From Microbulbifer taiwanensis (lineage in GTDB: Bacteria > Pseudomonadota > Gammaproteobacteria > Pseudomonadales > Cellvibrionaceae): DNA of 46,768 bases. The notes under the pieces are model-generated. The model was not told the DNA's origin. It ran no database searches and worked only from the letters and a program-made list of their open reading frames with translations. A program made the position numbers and the translations under genes. Below, piece after piece: positions 8,624 to 18,389 of this stretch; position 1 is the first letter of the stretch; each line of letters opens with the position of its first letter. The stretch spans positions 1 through 46,768 of the forward strand of contig NZ_JACZFR010000060.1 of the NCBI RefSeq assembly GCF_014904815.1, given 5' to 3'.

Positions 8624-10234
8624 TTGTCGCAGCCGCCAGCCAACCAGGAAAACCCGCGGGGGAAACCCAGCGTATCCGGACTGCTGCGCGGCAGCTCTGT
8701 CGTCGGCGCCGCGACCATGCTCTCGCGAGTGGCGGGGCTGGCCCGGGATATGGTTTTAGCCCGCTTTGCCGGTGCCGGCGATGCCGCAGACGCCTTTTTT
8801 GTGGCCTTCAAGATCCCCAACTTCTTCCGTCGCCTGTTTGCCGAGGGCGCCTTTGCCCAGGCGTTCGTGCCGGTGCTGGCCGAGTACCGCCAGAAGGGCG
8901 GCATCGCCGCGGCGCGGGAGCTGAATGACCGGGTCGCCGGCGCCCTGGGCGGCGCCCTGTTGCTGGTCACACTGTTCGGAGTGCTCTGCGCGCCGCTGGT
9001 GGCGGGAATTTTCGCGTTCGGCTGGTGGTGGGACGGCAGTGAGCGGGAGAAGTTCGATCTGGCCGCGAATATGCTGCGCATCACCTTTCCCTACCTGATG
9101 CTGATTTCCCTGACCGGCTTTGCTGGCGCGGTCCTGAACAGCTTCGACCGCTTTGCGGTACCGGCGCTGACGCCGGTGCTGTTGAACCTGGTGCTGATTG
9201 CCGCGGCCGTGCTGGCCGGCGACTGGTTCGAGCCGCAGATCATGGCGCTGGCCTGGGGCGTGTTTGCCGCCGGCGTGGTACAGCTGTTGTTCCAGCTGCC
9301 CTTCCTGATGCGCCAGGGGCTGCTGCCGCGGCCGCGCTGGGACTGGGATTACCCGGGCGTGCGCAAGATATTGCGGCTGATGGCGCCGGCCATCTTCGGC
9401 GTGTCGGTGACCCAGATCAGCCTGGTCCTTGATACGGTGCTGGCGTCATTCCTGCCCACCGGCAGCGTCTCCTGGTTGTATTTTTCCGACCGCCTGGTCG
9501 AGTTGCCGCTGGGAGTCTTCGGTGTGGCCGTGGCCACGGTGATACTGCCGAACCTGTCGCGCCAGCACGCCGATGGCGATCCGCGGCGCTTCCGCCATAC
9601 ACTGGACTGGGCGCTGCGCAGCGTCACCCTGATCTCGCTGCCGGCGGCGGTGGCGCTGGTGGTGCTGGCGGAGCCGCTGCTGACGACCCTGTTCCAGTAC
9701 GGGCGTATGGAGCCGCGGGATATGCAGATGGCCGCCTGGTCGCTGCGGGCCTACTCTCTCGGCTTGCTGGCATTCATGCTGATCAAGGTGCTGGCGCCGG
9801 GCTACTTCGCCCGCCAGGATACCTATACCCCGGTGCGCTTTGGCCTGATCGCGATTGCGGCGAAGATGGTGCTGAGCCTGGCGTTCGTGATTCCCCTCAA
9901 TTACTACTTCAAGCTCGGTCATATGGGGCTGGCCCTGGCCACCGCCTGCCAGGCGGCGATCAATGCCTGGCTGCTGTACAAGGGGCTGCGCCGCGACGAT
10001 GTCTATCGGCCCGAAACCGGCTGGGGCGCCTACCTGCTGCGCCTGCTGGCGGCAAACCTGGCGATGGTGGCGGTGCTGCTGGTGGCGCTGCACTACTGGC
10101 AGGGCTGGAGTGATTGGGGCTGGCTGGATCGCGCCTGGCGTATGGGCGTGCTGGTCGCCGGTGGCGGCGCCACCTATCTGCTGGTGCTTCTGGCCTCCGG
10201 CCTGAGGCCGCGCCATTTTCGGGCCGCCTCATAG
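8624..10234 (+). CDS. murJ: Lipid II flippase MurJ
   Basis: Polytopic inner-membrane protein of 536 residues, MVF/MOP superfamily, that moves lipid II across the membrane for peptidoglycan synthesis. The N-terminal signature is clear: SSVVGAATMLSRVAGLARDM, then DAFFVAFKIPNFFRRLFAEGAFAQAFVPV. About 14 membrane helices follow. The start is TTG at 8624 with AGGAG at 8611-8615; a slightly long polar N-terminal extension precedes the first helix. It heads the murJ-ribF-ileS-lspA-fkpB-ispH series. In Pseudomonas it neighbours rpsT; here the PDS genes lie between. Its TAG stop overlaps a short palindrome (10232-10246). Confidence 0.95.
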   Translation: MSQPPANQENPRGKPSVSGLLRGSSVVGAATMLSRVAGLARDMVLARFAGAGDAADAFFVAFKIPNFFRRLFAEGAFAQAFVPVLAEYRQKGGIAAARELNDRVAGALGGALLLVTLFGVLCAPLVAGIFAFGWWWDGSEREKFDLAANMLRITFPYLMLISLTGFAGAVLNSFDRFAVPALTPVLLNLVLIAAAVLAGDWFEPQIMALAWGVFAAGVVQLLFQLPFLMRQGLLPRPRWDWDYPGVRKILRLMAPAIFGVSVTQISLVLDTVLASFLPTGSVSWLYFSDRLVELPLGVFGVAVATVILPNLSRQHADGDPRRFRHTLDWALRSVTLISLPAAVALVVLAEPLLTTLFQYGRMEPRDMQMAAWSLRAYSLGLLAFMLIKVLAPGYFARQDTYTPVRFGLIAIAAKMVLSLAFVIPLNYYFKLGHMGLALATACQAAINAWLLYKGLRRDDVYRPETGWGAYLLRLLAANLAMVAVLLVALHYWQGWSDWGWLDRAWRMGVLVAGGGATYLLVLLASGLRPRHFRAAS

Positions 10235-10246
10235 GGCGCACCCTAC
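10232..10246. repeat. Truncated GTAG REP overlapping the murJ stop
   Basis: TAGGGCGCACCCTAC has TAGGG/CCCTA as stem; read on the minus strand it begins GTAGGGTGCGCC, the first half of the REP seen at 30573. The murJ stop codon (10232-10234) is its last TAG. Confidence 0.55.
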
Positions 10247-10298
10247 GCCGCCAACCACATATCAGCTATACTGCGCCGCTCGATTTTGTGAGGATGGG

Positions 10299-11291
10299 AT
10301 GACCGCAGTGGCACCGGACCGCGAACAGAAACGCGAACTGATTCGCGGATTGCACAACCTGCGCCCCCGCCACAGAGGCTGTGTGGCCACCATCGGTTCG
10401 TTCGATGGCGTGCACCTTGGGCATCGGGCCATTATTGCGCAGCTGCAACAGCGTGCTCGCGAGCAGGGCCTGCCGTCGGTGGCGATCATCTTCGAGCCCC
10501 AGCCCCACGAGTTCTTTTCTGGAGAAAAGGCGCCGGCGCGGCTGATGCGCTTCAAGGAAAAGGTACTGGCGCTGTTCGAGGCCGGTGTCGACCGGGTGCT
10601 GTGCCTGCAGTTCAACGGAAGGCTGCGCAATCTCAGCGCAGAACAGTTTGTCCAGCGCATACTGGTGGATGGCCTGGGCATCAAACACCTGGTGGTCGGT
10701 GATGACTTCCGCTTCGGCTGCGATCGCAGCGGCGACTACCGGCTGTTGCAGGAGGCGGGCGCCAGAGCCGGCTTTACCGTCGAGGACACGGCCACAGTCG
10801 AGGTGCGCGGTGAGCGGGTCAGCAGCACACGTATCCGCGGGGCCCTCGAGGATGCGGATTTCGAGCTGGCGGAGACGCTACTTGGCAAGCCCTACCGTAT
10901 CACCGGGCGCGTGGCGCCGGGGCGGGCGCTGGGGCGCCAGCTGGGTGCACCCACGGCCAATGTGCGCCTGCACCGCTACCGCTCGCCCTTGGTGGGCGTC
11001 TACACGGTGCGCGCGACCGCCACCGACGGTTCGGAACTGGCCACCGGCCGCAACGAGATAGACGGCGTGGCCAACGTCGGTTTCCGCCCCACGGTGGAAG
11101 GCGAGGGCGCGCAGCCGCTGCTGGAGGTGAACCTGTTCGATTTCAGCGGTGATCTCTACGGCCGCGAGCTGGCGGTGGAGTTCTGCCACAAGCTGCGCGA
11201 CGAGGAAAAGTTCGCCTCCTTGGAAATCCTCAAAGAGTGGATAGCCCGGGATATCGAGAATGCCAAGGCCTGGTTCGCACAGAATCCCTGA
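10299..11291 (+). CDS. ribF: Bifunctional riboflavin kinase / FAD synthetase
   Basis: 330 residues; converts riboflavin to FMN and then FAD. The N-terminal FAD synthetase domain shows IGSFDGVHLGHRAII near residue 33, FEPQPHEFF, GDDFRFGCDRSGD and VSSTRIRGAL (nucleotidyl-transferase motifs). The C-terminal flavokinase domain has GRVAPGRALGRQLGAPTANV and later GVANVGFRPTVEG. The ATG has GAGG five bases upstream. A -10-like TATACT lies at about 10267-10272 in the short gap after murJ, so an internal promoter is possible. The flavin operon genes are elsewhere, as usual for ribF next to ileS. Confidence 0.96.
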   Translation: MTAVAPDREQKRELIRGLHNLRPRHRGCVATIGSFDGVHLGHRAIIAQLQQRAREQGLPSVAIIFEPQPHEFFSGEKAPARLMRFKEKVLALFEAGVDRVLCLQFNGRLRNLSAEQFVQRILVDGLGIKHLVVGDDFRFGCDRSGDYRLLQEAGARAGFTVEDTATVEVRGERVSSTRIRGALEDADFELAETLLGKPYRITGRVAPGRALGRQLGAPTANVRLHRYRSPLVGVYTVRATATDGSELATGRNEIDGVANVGFRPTVEGEGAQPLLEVNLFDFSGDLYGRELAVEFCHKLRDEEKFASLEILKEWIARDIENAKAWFAQNP

Positions 11292-11305
11292 CAGGCCGAC
11301 AACAT

Positions 11306-11375
11306 GTAGGATGGGCAAAGCGCAGCGTGCCCATCAGAACCCGGAGATGGGCACGCTGCGCTTTGCCCACCCTAC
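11306..11375. repeat. 30-bp inverted repeat with GTAG ends
   Basis: Arm 11306-11335 begins GTAGGATGGGCAAAGCGCAG; arm 11346-11375 is its reverse complement with a single mismatch; the loop is 10 bases. Both outer ends are GTAG (CTAC). It fills most of the ribF-ileS gap. A degraded relative is at 31393-31466. No T-run follows, so it is a REP/BIME-type repeat more than a terminator. Confidence 0.85.
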
Positions 11376-11393
11376 TGAGCTGAATTCAATTCA

Positions 11394-14213
11394 ATGACCG
11401 ATTACAAAGCGACTCTGAACCTGCCCGAGACCGATTTCCCCATGCGCGGCAACCTGCCGCAGCGGGAACCGGCGATTCTGCAAAAGTGGCAGCAGGGCAA
11501 GCTCTACGAAAAGGTCCGCGCGGCGCGGGCCGGTCGCGAGCAGTTTATCCTGCACGACGGCCCGCCCTACGCCAACGGCGATATCCATATCGGTCACTCG
11601 GTCAACAAGATCCTCAAGGACATCATCGTCAAGTCGAAGACCCTGAGCGGCTTCGACGCCCCCTATGTGCCCGGCTGGGACTGCCACGGCCTGCCGATCG
11701 AGCACCGGGTGGAGAAGAAAATCGGCAAGGCCGGTACCAAGGTGGATCACAAGACCTTCCGCCAGAAATGTCGCGATTACGCCGCCAGGCAGGTCGAGGG
11801 CCAGAAGAAAGACTTTATCCGTCTGGGCGTTTTCGGCGAGTGGGACAATCCCTACCGCACCATGGACTTCCAGTTCGAGGGCGACATAGTGCGCGCCCTG
11901 GGCCGCATCGTGCAAAACGGCCACCTGGCGCGCGGCTTCAAGCCGGTCTACTGGAGCGTGGTGGGCGGCTCGGCGCTGGCCGAGGCGGAAGTGGAATACC
12001 AGGACAAGACCTCCTTCTCCATCGACGTCTGCTATCCGGTCACCGAGGAAACCGCGCTGGCGATCGCCGACGCCGCCGGCGGTCACGCCGGTGACGGCCC
12101 CCTGTCCGTGGTGATCTGGACCACCACGCCCTGGACGCTGCCGTCTTCCCAGGCGGTGTCGGTCAACGCCGAGCTGGAATATGTGGTAGTACAGGCGGGC
12201 GACAAGCGACTGCTGCTGGCCGAGGAACTGAAGGACGCAGTGCTGGAGCGCGCCGGTCTCGAGGGCAATGTTGTCGGCCGTATCCGCGGTGCGGCACTGG
12301 AGCACCTGAAGGTCAGGCATCCCTTCTATGACAAGGAGCTGCCGCTGGTGCTCGGCGACCATGTCACCACCGACGCCGGTACCGGCTGCGTGCACACGGC
12401 ACCGGACCACGGCCCGGACGACTTCCTGGTGGGCAAGCGCTATGGCATAGAAACTCTCAACTATGTGGACGACAACGGCGTCTACCGCGACAGCGTACCG
12501 TTGTTTGCCGGCGAGCATGTGTACAAGGTCGACGAAAAGATCGTCGATCTATTGCAGGAAAAAGGCGTGCTGCTGCACCAGGACAAGCTGCTGCACAGCT
12601 ACCCGCACTGCTGGCGCACCAAGACGCCGCTGATCTACCGCGCGACGCCGCAGTGGTTTGTCAGCATGCAGCAGAACGACCTGCTGGATCACGCGCAGAA
12701 GGCCGCCGACCAGGTGCAGTGGATTCCCGGCTGGGGCAAGGCGCGCATCGATGCGATGTTGGACGCCAGCCCGGACTGGTGCATCTCCCGCCAGCGCACC
12801 TGGGGCGTGCCCATAGCGCTCTTCGTGCACAAGGAAACTCACGAGATTCATCCGGACACACCGTCGCTGATGGACAAGGTGGCCGAGCGCGTCGATGCCG
12901 GGGGCATGGATGTCTGGTTCGACCTGGACCCGGCGGAACTGCTCGGCGACGAGGCGGAGCAGTACCAGAAAGTTACCGACACTTTGGATGTGTGGTTCGA
13001 TTCCGGCGTGACCCACTATGCCGTGCTGGAGCGCCGCCACGGCCTGCGCTTCCCGGCGGACCTGTACCTGGAAGGCTCCGACCAGCACCGCGGCTGGTTC
13101 CAGTCGTCCCTGAAAACCTCCATCGCGATCAACGACTGCGCCCCCTACCGGCAGGTGCTGACCCACGGCTTCACCGTGGACGCCCAGGGGCGCAAGATGT
13201 CCAAGTCCATCGGCAATACGGTCGCGCCTCAGGATGTGATCGGCAAGCTCGGCGCCGACGTACTGCGCCTGTGGGTGGCCGCCACCGACTTCAGCGGCGA
13301 GATGGCGGTGTCCGACGAGATCCTCAAGCGTACCGCGGACTCCTACCGCCGCCTGCGCAATACCGCGCGTTTCTTCCTCTCCAACCTGGCCGGCTTCGAC
13401 CCGCAACAGGACCTGCTGCCGGAAGAGGAACTGCTGGCCCTGGACCGCTGGGCACTGGACAAGGCCGCGCGCCTGCAGGACGAGATAGTCTCCGCCTATG
13501 ACAATTACCAGTTCCACCAGATCTACCAGAAGCTGCACAACTTCTGTGTGGTGGAAATGGGCGGTTTCTACCTGGATATCATCAAGGACCGCCAGTACAC
13601 GACCAAAACTGACAGTGTTGCGCGCCGCTCGGCGCAGACGGCGCTCTACCATATCGTACAGGCGTTCGCGCGCTGGATAGCGCCCATTCTCAGCTTCACC
13701 GCCGAGGAACTGTGGCAGTTTATTCCCGGCGACTCTTCCCTTGGGCAGCAAGCCGAGAGCGTATTCCTTGCGGAGTGGTACCCGTTGCCCAAACTGCCGG
13801 AAGGCGCAGGCAAGGGCGCCGACTACTGGGCCGCCATTGCCCAGGTAAAAACCGCGGTCAACAAGGTGCTCGAGGAGCAGCGCGGCGCCGGCAATATCGG
13901 CGGCTCGCTACAGGCGGCGGTGACTCTCTACGCCGACGACGATCTGCGCGAGAAACTGACCGAACTGGAAGACGAGCTGCGCTTCGTGCTGATCTGCTCC
14001 TCCACCTCGGTACAGCGCCTCAGCGACGCCGCCGGCGCCCATGCCACCGAGCTGGCCGGACTGAAACTGGATGTGCGCAAGGTGGATCACCCGAAATGCG
14101 CGCGCTGCTGGCACTATCGCGCCGATGTCGGTGCTGACCCGGAACACCCGGAGATCTGCTCCCGCTGTGTCGACAATGTCGTTGGCGCGGGTGAGGAACG
14201 CCACTATGCCTAG
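11394..14213 (+). CDS. ileS: Isoleucyl-tRNA synthetase
   Basis: Class I synthetase of 939 residues. HIGH motif ([13 protein letters not shown], from residue 65), the CP1 editing domain ([33 protein letters not shown]), KMSKS near 601-605 ([11 protein letters not shown]), the anticodon-binding helical domain, and a C-terminal zinc finger CARCWHYR...CSRC. It charges tRNA-Ile and edits valine. The start ATG at 11394 lacks a strong ribosome site, but [19 protein letters not shown] is the normal family start. The last codons overlap lspA by 8 bases, which implies translational coupling. Confidence 0.98.
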   Translation: MTDYKATLNLPETDFPMRGNLPQREPAILQKWQQGKLYEKVRAARAGREQFILHDGPPYANGDIHIGHSVNKILKDIIVKSKTLSGFDAPYVPGWDCHGLPIEHRVEKKIGKAGTKVDHKTFRQKCRDYAARQVEGQKKDFIRLGVFGEWDNPYRTMDFQFEGDIVRALGRIVQNGHLARGFKPVYWSVVGGSALAEAEVEYQDKTSFSIDVCYPVTEETALAIADAAGGHAGDGPLSVVIWTTTPWTLPSSQAVSVNAELEYVVVQAGDKRLLLAEELKDAVLERAGLEGNVVGRIRGAALEHLKVRHPFYDKELPLVLGDHVTTDAGTGCVHTAPDHGPDDFLVGKRYGIETLNYVDDNGVYRDSVPLFAGEHVYKVDEKIVDLLQEKGVLLHQDKLLHSYPHCWRTKTPLIYRATPQWFVSMQQNDLLDHAQKAADQVQWIPGWGKARIDAMLDASPDWCISRQRTWGVPIALFVHKETHEIHPDTPSLMDKVAERVDAGGMDVWFDLDPAELLGDEAEQYQKVTDTLDVWFDSGVTHYAVLERRHGLRFPADLYLEGSDQHRGWFQSSLKTSIAINDCAPYRQVLTHGFTVDAQGRKMSKSIGNTVAPQDVIGKLGADVLRLWVAATDFSGEMAVSDEILKRTADSYRRLRNTARFFLSNLAGFDPQQDLLPEEELLALDRWALDKAARLQDEIVSAYDNYQFHQIYQKLHNFCVVEMGGFYLDIIKDRQYTTKTDSVARRSAQTALYHIVQAFARWIAPILSFTAEELWQFIPGDSSLGQQAESVFLAEWYPLPKLPEGAGKGADYWAAIAQVKTAVNKVLEEQRGAGNIGGSLQAAVTLYADDDLREKLTELEDELRFVLICSSTSVQRLSDAAGAHATELAGLKLDVRKVDHPKCARCWHYRADVGADPEHPEICSRCVDNVVGAGEERHYA

Positions 14214-14745
14214 TGGCGGGCATAAAGGTCTGAGCCTGTTCGGCCACCCGTGGCGCTGGTACTGGCTGGCGCTGTTGGTGATAGGCCTGGATATCGCCAC
14301 CAAGGTGTGGGCCGTAGAGATGTTTATGCAGGGTCCGGCCATGCAGATAATCCCCGGCCTGCTGCAGTTCACCTATGCGGAGAATTACGGCGCGGCTTTC
14401 AGCTTTCTCGCCGATGCCGGCGGCTGGCAGCGCTGGTTTTTCGGCGCCATAGCGCTGGGCTTCAGTGTCATGGTCATCGCCTGGCTGTGGCGACTGCCGG
14501 CGGCAAAACGCTGGGAGCCCTTCGCCCTGGCGCTGATTCTCGGCGGTGCCATCGGCAATCTGTGGGATCGTATGCTGCTGGGGTACGTGCGGGACTTTAT
14601 TTCCGTCTACTACGGCAGCTGGCATTTCCCGGTATTCAATGTGGCGGATATGGCGATCAGTGTCGGCGCCATCATGCTGGTGATCGAGTTGCTGTTTTTT
14701 TCCGACAAAGACGGCGCCGATACCAAGAAAAGCGCAGAAGTTTAG
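14206..14745 (+). CDS. lspA: Lipoprotein signal peptidase (signal peptidase II)
   Basis: 179 residues, four membrane helices; cleaves signal peptides of diacylglyceryl-modified prolipoproteins. The catalytic aspartates are visible: Asp121 in [10 protein letters not shown] and Asp148 in [19 protein letters not shown] near 28-35 and [10 protein letters not shown] near 59-68 are further family motifs. The ATG at 14206 overlaps the end of ileS by 8 bases and has GAGG upstream. fkpB follows after six bases. Order ileS-lspA-fkpB-ispH is standard in gammaproteobacteria. Confidence 0.96.
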   Translation: MPSGGHKGLSLFGHPWRWYWLALLVIGLDIATKVWAVEMFMQGPAMQIIPGLLQFTYAENYGAAFSFLADAGGWQRWFFGAIALGFSVMVIAWLWRLPAAKRWEPFALALILGGAIGNLWDRMLLGYVRDFISVYYGSWHFPVFNVADMAISVGAIMLVIELLFFSDKDGADTKKSAEV

Positions 14746-14751
14746 GATTTT

Positions 14752-15192
14752 ATGAGTAATACCGTAATCGGCGAACACAGCCGGGTGACCCTGCATTTCA
14801 GCCTCAAGCTGGACGACGGCACCGAAGTGGATTCCACTTTCGAGGGCGATCCGGCCACATTCAGCGTCGGCGACGGCAGCCTGCTGCCGGGATTCGAGCA
14901 GGCACTGTTCGGCCTCAAGGCCGGGGACGAGGCGGAGATAGAGATTCCTCCGGAGCTGGGTTTTGGCCAGCGCAACCCGTCCAATATCCAGAAGGTACGC
15001 CGCGACAGCTTCTCCCCGGATATCGAGCTCGAGGAGGGCCTTGTGGTCTCGTTCGACAATGCCAGCGGCGAGCTACCCGGCGTGGTCCGTAAGATTGGCG
15101 AGGATGAAGTCACCGTCGACTTCAACCACCCTCTGGCCGGGCAGACGCTGAATTTCCATGTAAAAATCATCGAAGTGGACTCGATACAGTAG
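14752..15192 (+). CDS. fkpB: FKBP-type peptidyl-prolyl isomerase
   Basis: SlpA/FkpB-type isomerase of 146 residues. It has the FKBP core (VTLHFSLKLDDGTEVDSTF at the start) and an inserted IF domain (PELGFGQRNPSNIQKVRRDSF), then SFDNASGELPGVV and VDFNHPLAGQTLNF. It assists protein folding in the cytoplasm. It starts six bases after lspA. The stop TAG is supplied by the GTAG of a REP element, and the protein ends about three residues earlier than the E. coli homologue as I recall it. Confidence 0.95.
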   Translation: MSNTVIGEHSRVTLHFSLKLDDGTEVDSTFEGDPATFSVGDGSLLPGFEQALFGLKAGDEAEIEIPPELGFGQRNPSNIQKVRRDSFSPDIELEEGLVVSFDNASGELPGVVRKIGEDEVTVDFNHPLAGQTLNFHVKIIEVDSIQ

Positions 15193-15207
15193 GGTGCCTC
15201 GCGCACC
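15189..15207 (+). repeat. GTAG REP-like palindrome overlapping the fkpB stop
   Basis: GTAGGGTGCCTCGCGCACC has GGTGC/GCACC as stem and the GTAG lead. The fkpB stop codon occupies bases 2-4 of the element (15190-15192). Confidence 0.7.
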
Positions 15208-15234
15208 GGGCGAAACAAGAGTTTTGAACTGACT

Positions 15235-16167
15235 ATGCAAATCCGACTGGCCAACCCCCGCGGCTTCTGCGCCGGCGTCGACCGCGCCATCGATATCGTC
15301 AATCGCGCCCTCGACGTCTTCGGCGCGCCCATTTATGTGCGCCACGAAGTGGTGCACAACAAGTTTGTGGTCGACAGCCTGCGCGAGCGCGGCGCTGTTT
15401 TCGTGGACGAGCTGTCGGAAGTACCGGACGATGTCATAGTCATCTTCAGCGCCCACGGTGTTTCCAAGGCGGTGCAGAGTGAAGCGGCCGAGCGCGGCCT
15501 GAAAGTCTTCGACGCCACCTGCCCACTGGTCACCAAGGTGCATATGGAGGTGAGCAAGTTCAGTACCGATGGCAGTGAATGCATACTCATCGGCCACCAG
15601 GGCCACCCGGAGGTGGAGGGCACCATGGGCCAGTACGACACCAGTACCGGCGGTGCCATCTACCTGGTGGAGGACGAGCAGGATGTGGCAAGGCTGCAGG
15701 TGAAGGATGAGGACAACCTCACTTTCGTCACCCAGACCACCCTGTCCATGGACGACACCGCCAAGGTCATTGACGCCCTGCGCGCCCGTTTTCCCAATAT
15801 CCGCGGCCCGCGCAAGGACGATATCTGCTACGCAACCCAGAACCGCCAGGATGCCGTCAAGCAGCTGGCGCTGGAGAGTGACCTGGTGCTGGTGGTGGGC
15901 AGCCCCAACAGCTCTAACTCCAACCGCCTGCGCGAACTGGCGGAGCGCTGCGGCGCCTCCGCCCAGCTGATCGACGGCGCCGCCGATATAGATTCGGCCT
16001 GGCTGGCCGGCAAGAGCGCCATCGGTATCACCGCCGGCGCCTCGGCGCCGGAAGTGCTGGTGCAGGAAGTGATCGAGCGGCTGCAGCAGCTGGGCGCACA
16101 ACTGCCGCAGGAGATGGCTGGGCGCGAGGAGAATATCCGTTTTTCCCTGCCGAAAGAGCTGCGCTGA
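15235..16167 (+). CDS. ispH: 4-hydroxy-3-methylbut-2-enyl diphosphate reductase
   Basis: Last enzyme of the MEP isoprenoid pathway (IspH/LytB), making IPP and DMAPP; 310 residues. The three Fe-S cysteines are in place: Cys12 (NPRGFCAGV), Cys96 (DATCPLV) and Cys198 ([11 protein letters not shown]). [27 protein letters not shown] and [13 protein letters not shown] are family motifs. The start [12 protein letters not shown] is the usual one although the ribosome site is weak. It is the last gene of the block; a GC-rich hairpin follows at 16190. Confidence 0.97.
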   Translation: MQIRLANPRGFCAGVDRAIDIVNRALDVFGAPIYVRHEVVHNKFVVDSLRERGAVFVDELSEVPDDVIVIFSAHGVSKAVQSEAAERGLKVFDATCPLVTKVHMEVSKFSTDGSECILIGHQGHPEVEGTMGQYDTSTGGAIYLVEDEQDVARLQVKDEDNLTFVTQTTLSMDDTAKVIDALRARFPNIRGPRKDDICYATQNRQDAVKQLALESDLVLVVGSPNSSNSNRLRELAERCGASAQLIDGAADIDSAWLAGKSAIGITAGASAPEVLVQEVIERLQQLGAQLPQEMAGREENIRFSLPKELR

Positions 16168-16189
16168 CCTTATTTCCCCCTCCGTATAC

Positions 16190-16206
16190 GCGGGCCGCTG
16201 GCCCGC
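16190..16206 (+). terminator. Hairpin after ispH
   Basis: GCGGGCC, loop GCT, GGCCCGC forms a perfect 7-bp stem 23 bases after the ispH stop. Only TTAT follows, so termination would be weak or factor-assisted. The rest of the 16168-16354 gap is AT-richer near 16261-16292 (TTGCCA, TATATA) and probably holds the pilin promoter, but the elements are badly spaced. Confidence 0.45.
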
Positions 16207-16354
16207 TTATCGCCCCCCTGTGACCGTCTGTCGGTCCCCTCAAGAATCGTCGACCGTTTCGCTTTTATTGCCATATCTAACTGGTATATATGCACCATTC
16301 GGGCCGGCCGCTGGGTGATGGCCGGCGATTCCGTGTATTCAGGGCAGAGCAATA

Positions 16355-16879
16355 ATGAATAATTTCAGGCGCATGGCGGGGTTTACCCTCGTCGAGTTGA
16401 TGGTGGTCCTTATGGTGCTCGGCATCATCACCGCCATGGGCGTTCCCTCCTTTAACACCATGATCAAGAACAACCGCATGGTAACCATGACCAACGACCT
16501 CAACGGCACCCTGCAGTACGCCCGCGCGGAGGCGGTGCGACGCGGTGGTGCAGTCCAGGTCAGTGCCATTGACGGCGATGTGAATAACGGCCTACGGGTC
16601 TGGGTAAATGAAAATGCGGATAAAGCCTATAACAGCGGCACAGATACGGAGTTGAGGGTATTGCGCATCGATCTTGCGCAGATCGAACTCGACGCCGACG
16701 TGGGCACTACCCCAATGGAAAATCTTGACTTCACCTTTAACGCCCGCGGCGAGAGCAGTCTGGGTGACATCCTGTCCCTGGGCCTGTGCGACGACCGCGA
16801 TGGACTTTACGGTCGCCAGCTGCAAATGCTCGTCTCCGGCGCCGTGCGCCTGCAGAAAGATACCGCCTGTACCAAGTGA
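16355..16879 (+). CDS. fimU: Minor pilin, GspH/FimT family (FimU-like)
   Basis: A type IV pilus minor pilin of 174 residues. The prepilin leader is MNNFRRMAG, cleaved before FTLVELMVV, with Glu5 of the mature protein present. A GspH-like globular domain follows (NDLNGTLQYARAEAVRRGGAVQV is typical). It is the first gene of the minor pilin operon, where FimU sits in Pseudomonas, so FimU is the likeliest identity; fimT is the alternative. Minor pilins prime pilus assembly at the inner membrane with PilV, PilW, PilX and PilE. Confidence 0.82.
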   Translation: MNNFRRMAGFTLVELMVVLMVLGIITAMGVPSFNTMIKNNRMVTMTNDLNGTLQYARAEAVRRGGAVQVSAIDGDVNNGLRVWVNENADKAYNSGTDTELRVLRIDLAQIELDADVGTTPMENLDFTFNARGESSLGDILSLGLCDDRDGLYGRQLQMLVSGAVRLQKDTACTK

Positions 16880-16890
16880 GGAATAGATTC

Positions 16891-17364
16891 ATGCAGATGC
16901 AAAAGCAGCGCGGAGCCACCCTGATAGAGGTACTCATCTCGGTCCTGATACTCGCGGTGGGCCTGCTGGGTCTCGCGGCCACCCAGATGATGAGTATGAA
17001 AAACGGCAATGGCGCCCACCACCGCTATATGGCCGCCCTGGCCGCGCAGGAAATCATCGAGCGTATGCGCGCCAATCCCAGTGCCCTGGAGCAGGGCAGT
17101 TACGATGGCAAGGTCGATGGTTCAGAGACTTCCACTAACAACTGCAGTAGTAGCTGTTCAGTAAATGACCTAGCGGATCGCGACCTCTACGAGTGGGACC
17201 AGGTATTAAAGAGCAACCTGCCCTCTGCGACAGGCAATATCGCCCGCAACGGAGATGAAGTGACGGTGACCATCTCCTGGAAAGAGCAGCACACCGGTGA
17301 GAAGTACGGTGCCTCGGGCGGCGCGCCGGAAGATGCCACCTTTGAAATGATTGTGGAGCTTTGA
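16891..17364 (+). CDS. pilV: Minor pilin PilV
   Basis: 157 residues. The short leader MQMQKQRG is cleaved before ATLIEVLISVLILAVGLLGLAATQM, a helix typical of PilV with Glu5 in place. The segment MAALAAQEIIERMRANP is the common PilV motif. Two cysteines (NNCSSSCS) could form a disulfide. The ATG at 16891 has GAGGA about eight bases upstream, starting 11 bases after fimU. It ends two bases before pilW begins. Confidence 0.9.
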   Translation: MQMQKQRGATLIEVLISVLILAVGLLGLAATQMMSMKNGNGAHHRYMAALAAQEIIERMRANPSALEQGSYDGKVDGSETSTNNCSSSCSVNDLADRDLYEWDQVLKSNLPSATGNIARNGDEVTVTISWKEQHTGEKYGASGGAPEDATFEMIVEL

Positions 17365-17366
17365 TT

Positions 17367-18389
17367 ATGCAGCAAATTTCCCAACAGCGCGGCCTGTCCC
17401 TGATCGAGTTGATGATCGGCATACTGTTGAGTTCTGTACTACTTCTCGGTGTGCTGCAGATCTTCCAGAGCAACAGCGACACCATGCGCATGCAGACGGC
17501 CTTTTCCCGGGTGCAGGAGAGCGGCCGATTTGCCGTAGACCTGTTGAGCCGGGAAATCCGCTCGGCGGATTACTGGGGATGCGCACCGGATTTGGACAGT
17601 ATTGAAAATCATCTGAGTGCGGGCAGTGGTTTTTTTGCCTCTGTCGGCGCCGACGGTGTGCAGGGCGTGAACGACGCTAAATCCAGTGAGAAAGTCGATA
17701 GTGTCGACGTTGTGGACGGCACCGATATCCTGATTCTGAGTGGTGCCGTGGACGCCTGTGGCGGCGCCGGGCGTATGGTCGACCCGACGGACTCGAGTGC
17801 CTATGACCTGGAGGTGAGTTCGAACTGTCCGGTGAAAAAAGGCCAGGTAGTGCTGGTTTCCAATTGCAAGGCGGGAGACGTAATGGTCATCAGCGCCGTG
17901 AACGGCGATCTCGGCAGTGGGAACAGGACCATAGAGCACGATACCGGAGCCATTAGTGGCTCCACAATGACAAATACCAGCTCCACGCTGGCGCAGGGTT
18001 ACGGCGCCGATTCAAAGATACTGTTGCCTTACCAGCGCACTTACTTTATTGCCGAGAGTGCTACGGGCACCAACTCGCTGTTTGTGAGTGACGAGGACAG
18101 CAATACCCAGGAGCTGGTGCCGGGTATCGAGGACATGCAGGTGTCCTACGGGCGCGATACGACAGGCAATGGCGTAGTGAACACCTGGCTGGATGCGAGC
18201 AGCGATCTGGGTGTGATGGAAGACATTACCGCAATCAAACTGCAGCTGTTGGTGGCCAGCGAGGGCAATGCCAGCGTCGATAGCCAAAAAATCACCACAC
18301 TGGATGGGACCGAAACCACCTACACCGACGGTCGCCTGCGGAAACTCTATGTGGCCACGGTGAAGGTGCGCAACCGGGGGGAACTGTAA
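17367..18389 (+). CDS. pilW: Minor pilin PilW
   Basis: 340 residues, the largest minor pilin here. Leader MQQISQQRG, then LSLIELMIGILLSSVLLLGVLQIFQ with Glu5. The FSRVQESGRFAVDLLSREIRSADYWGC stretch is typical of PilW. The C-terminal part is a beta-rich domain with PilW_C-like features (VPGIEDMQVSYGRDT). The ATG at 17367 has GGAG eight bases upstream; it follows the pilV stop by two bases. Its TAA overlaps the ATG of pilX. Confidence 0.9.
   Translation: MQQISQQRGLSLIELMIGILLSSVLLLGVLQIFQSNSDTMRMQTAFSRVQESGRFAVDLLSREIRSADYWGCAPDLDSIENHLSAGSGFFASVGADGVQGVNDAKSSEKVDSVDVVDGTDILILSGAVDACGGAGRMVDPTDSSAYDLEVSSNCPVKKGQVVLVSNCKAGDVMVISAVNGDLGSGNRTIEHDTGAISGSTMTNTSSTLAQGYGADSKILLPYQRTYFIAESATGTNSLFVSDEDSNTQELVPGIEDMQVSYGRDTTGNGVVNTWLDASSDLGVMEDITAIKLQLLVASEGNASVDSQKITTLDGTETTYTDGRLRKLYVATVKVRNRGEL

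Noticed and set aside
16268..16292. Sigma70 promoter TTGCCA/TATATA before the pilin operon
   Set aside because: The spacing (11-13 bases) is too short; kept only as a note, not as a feature.
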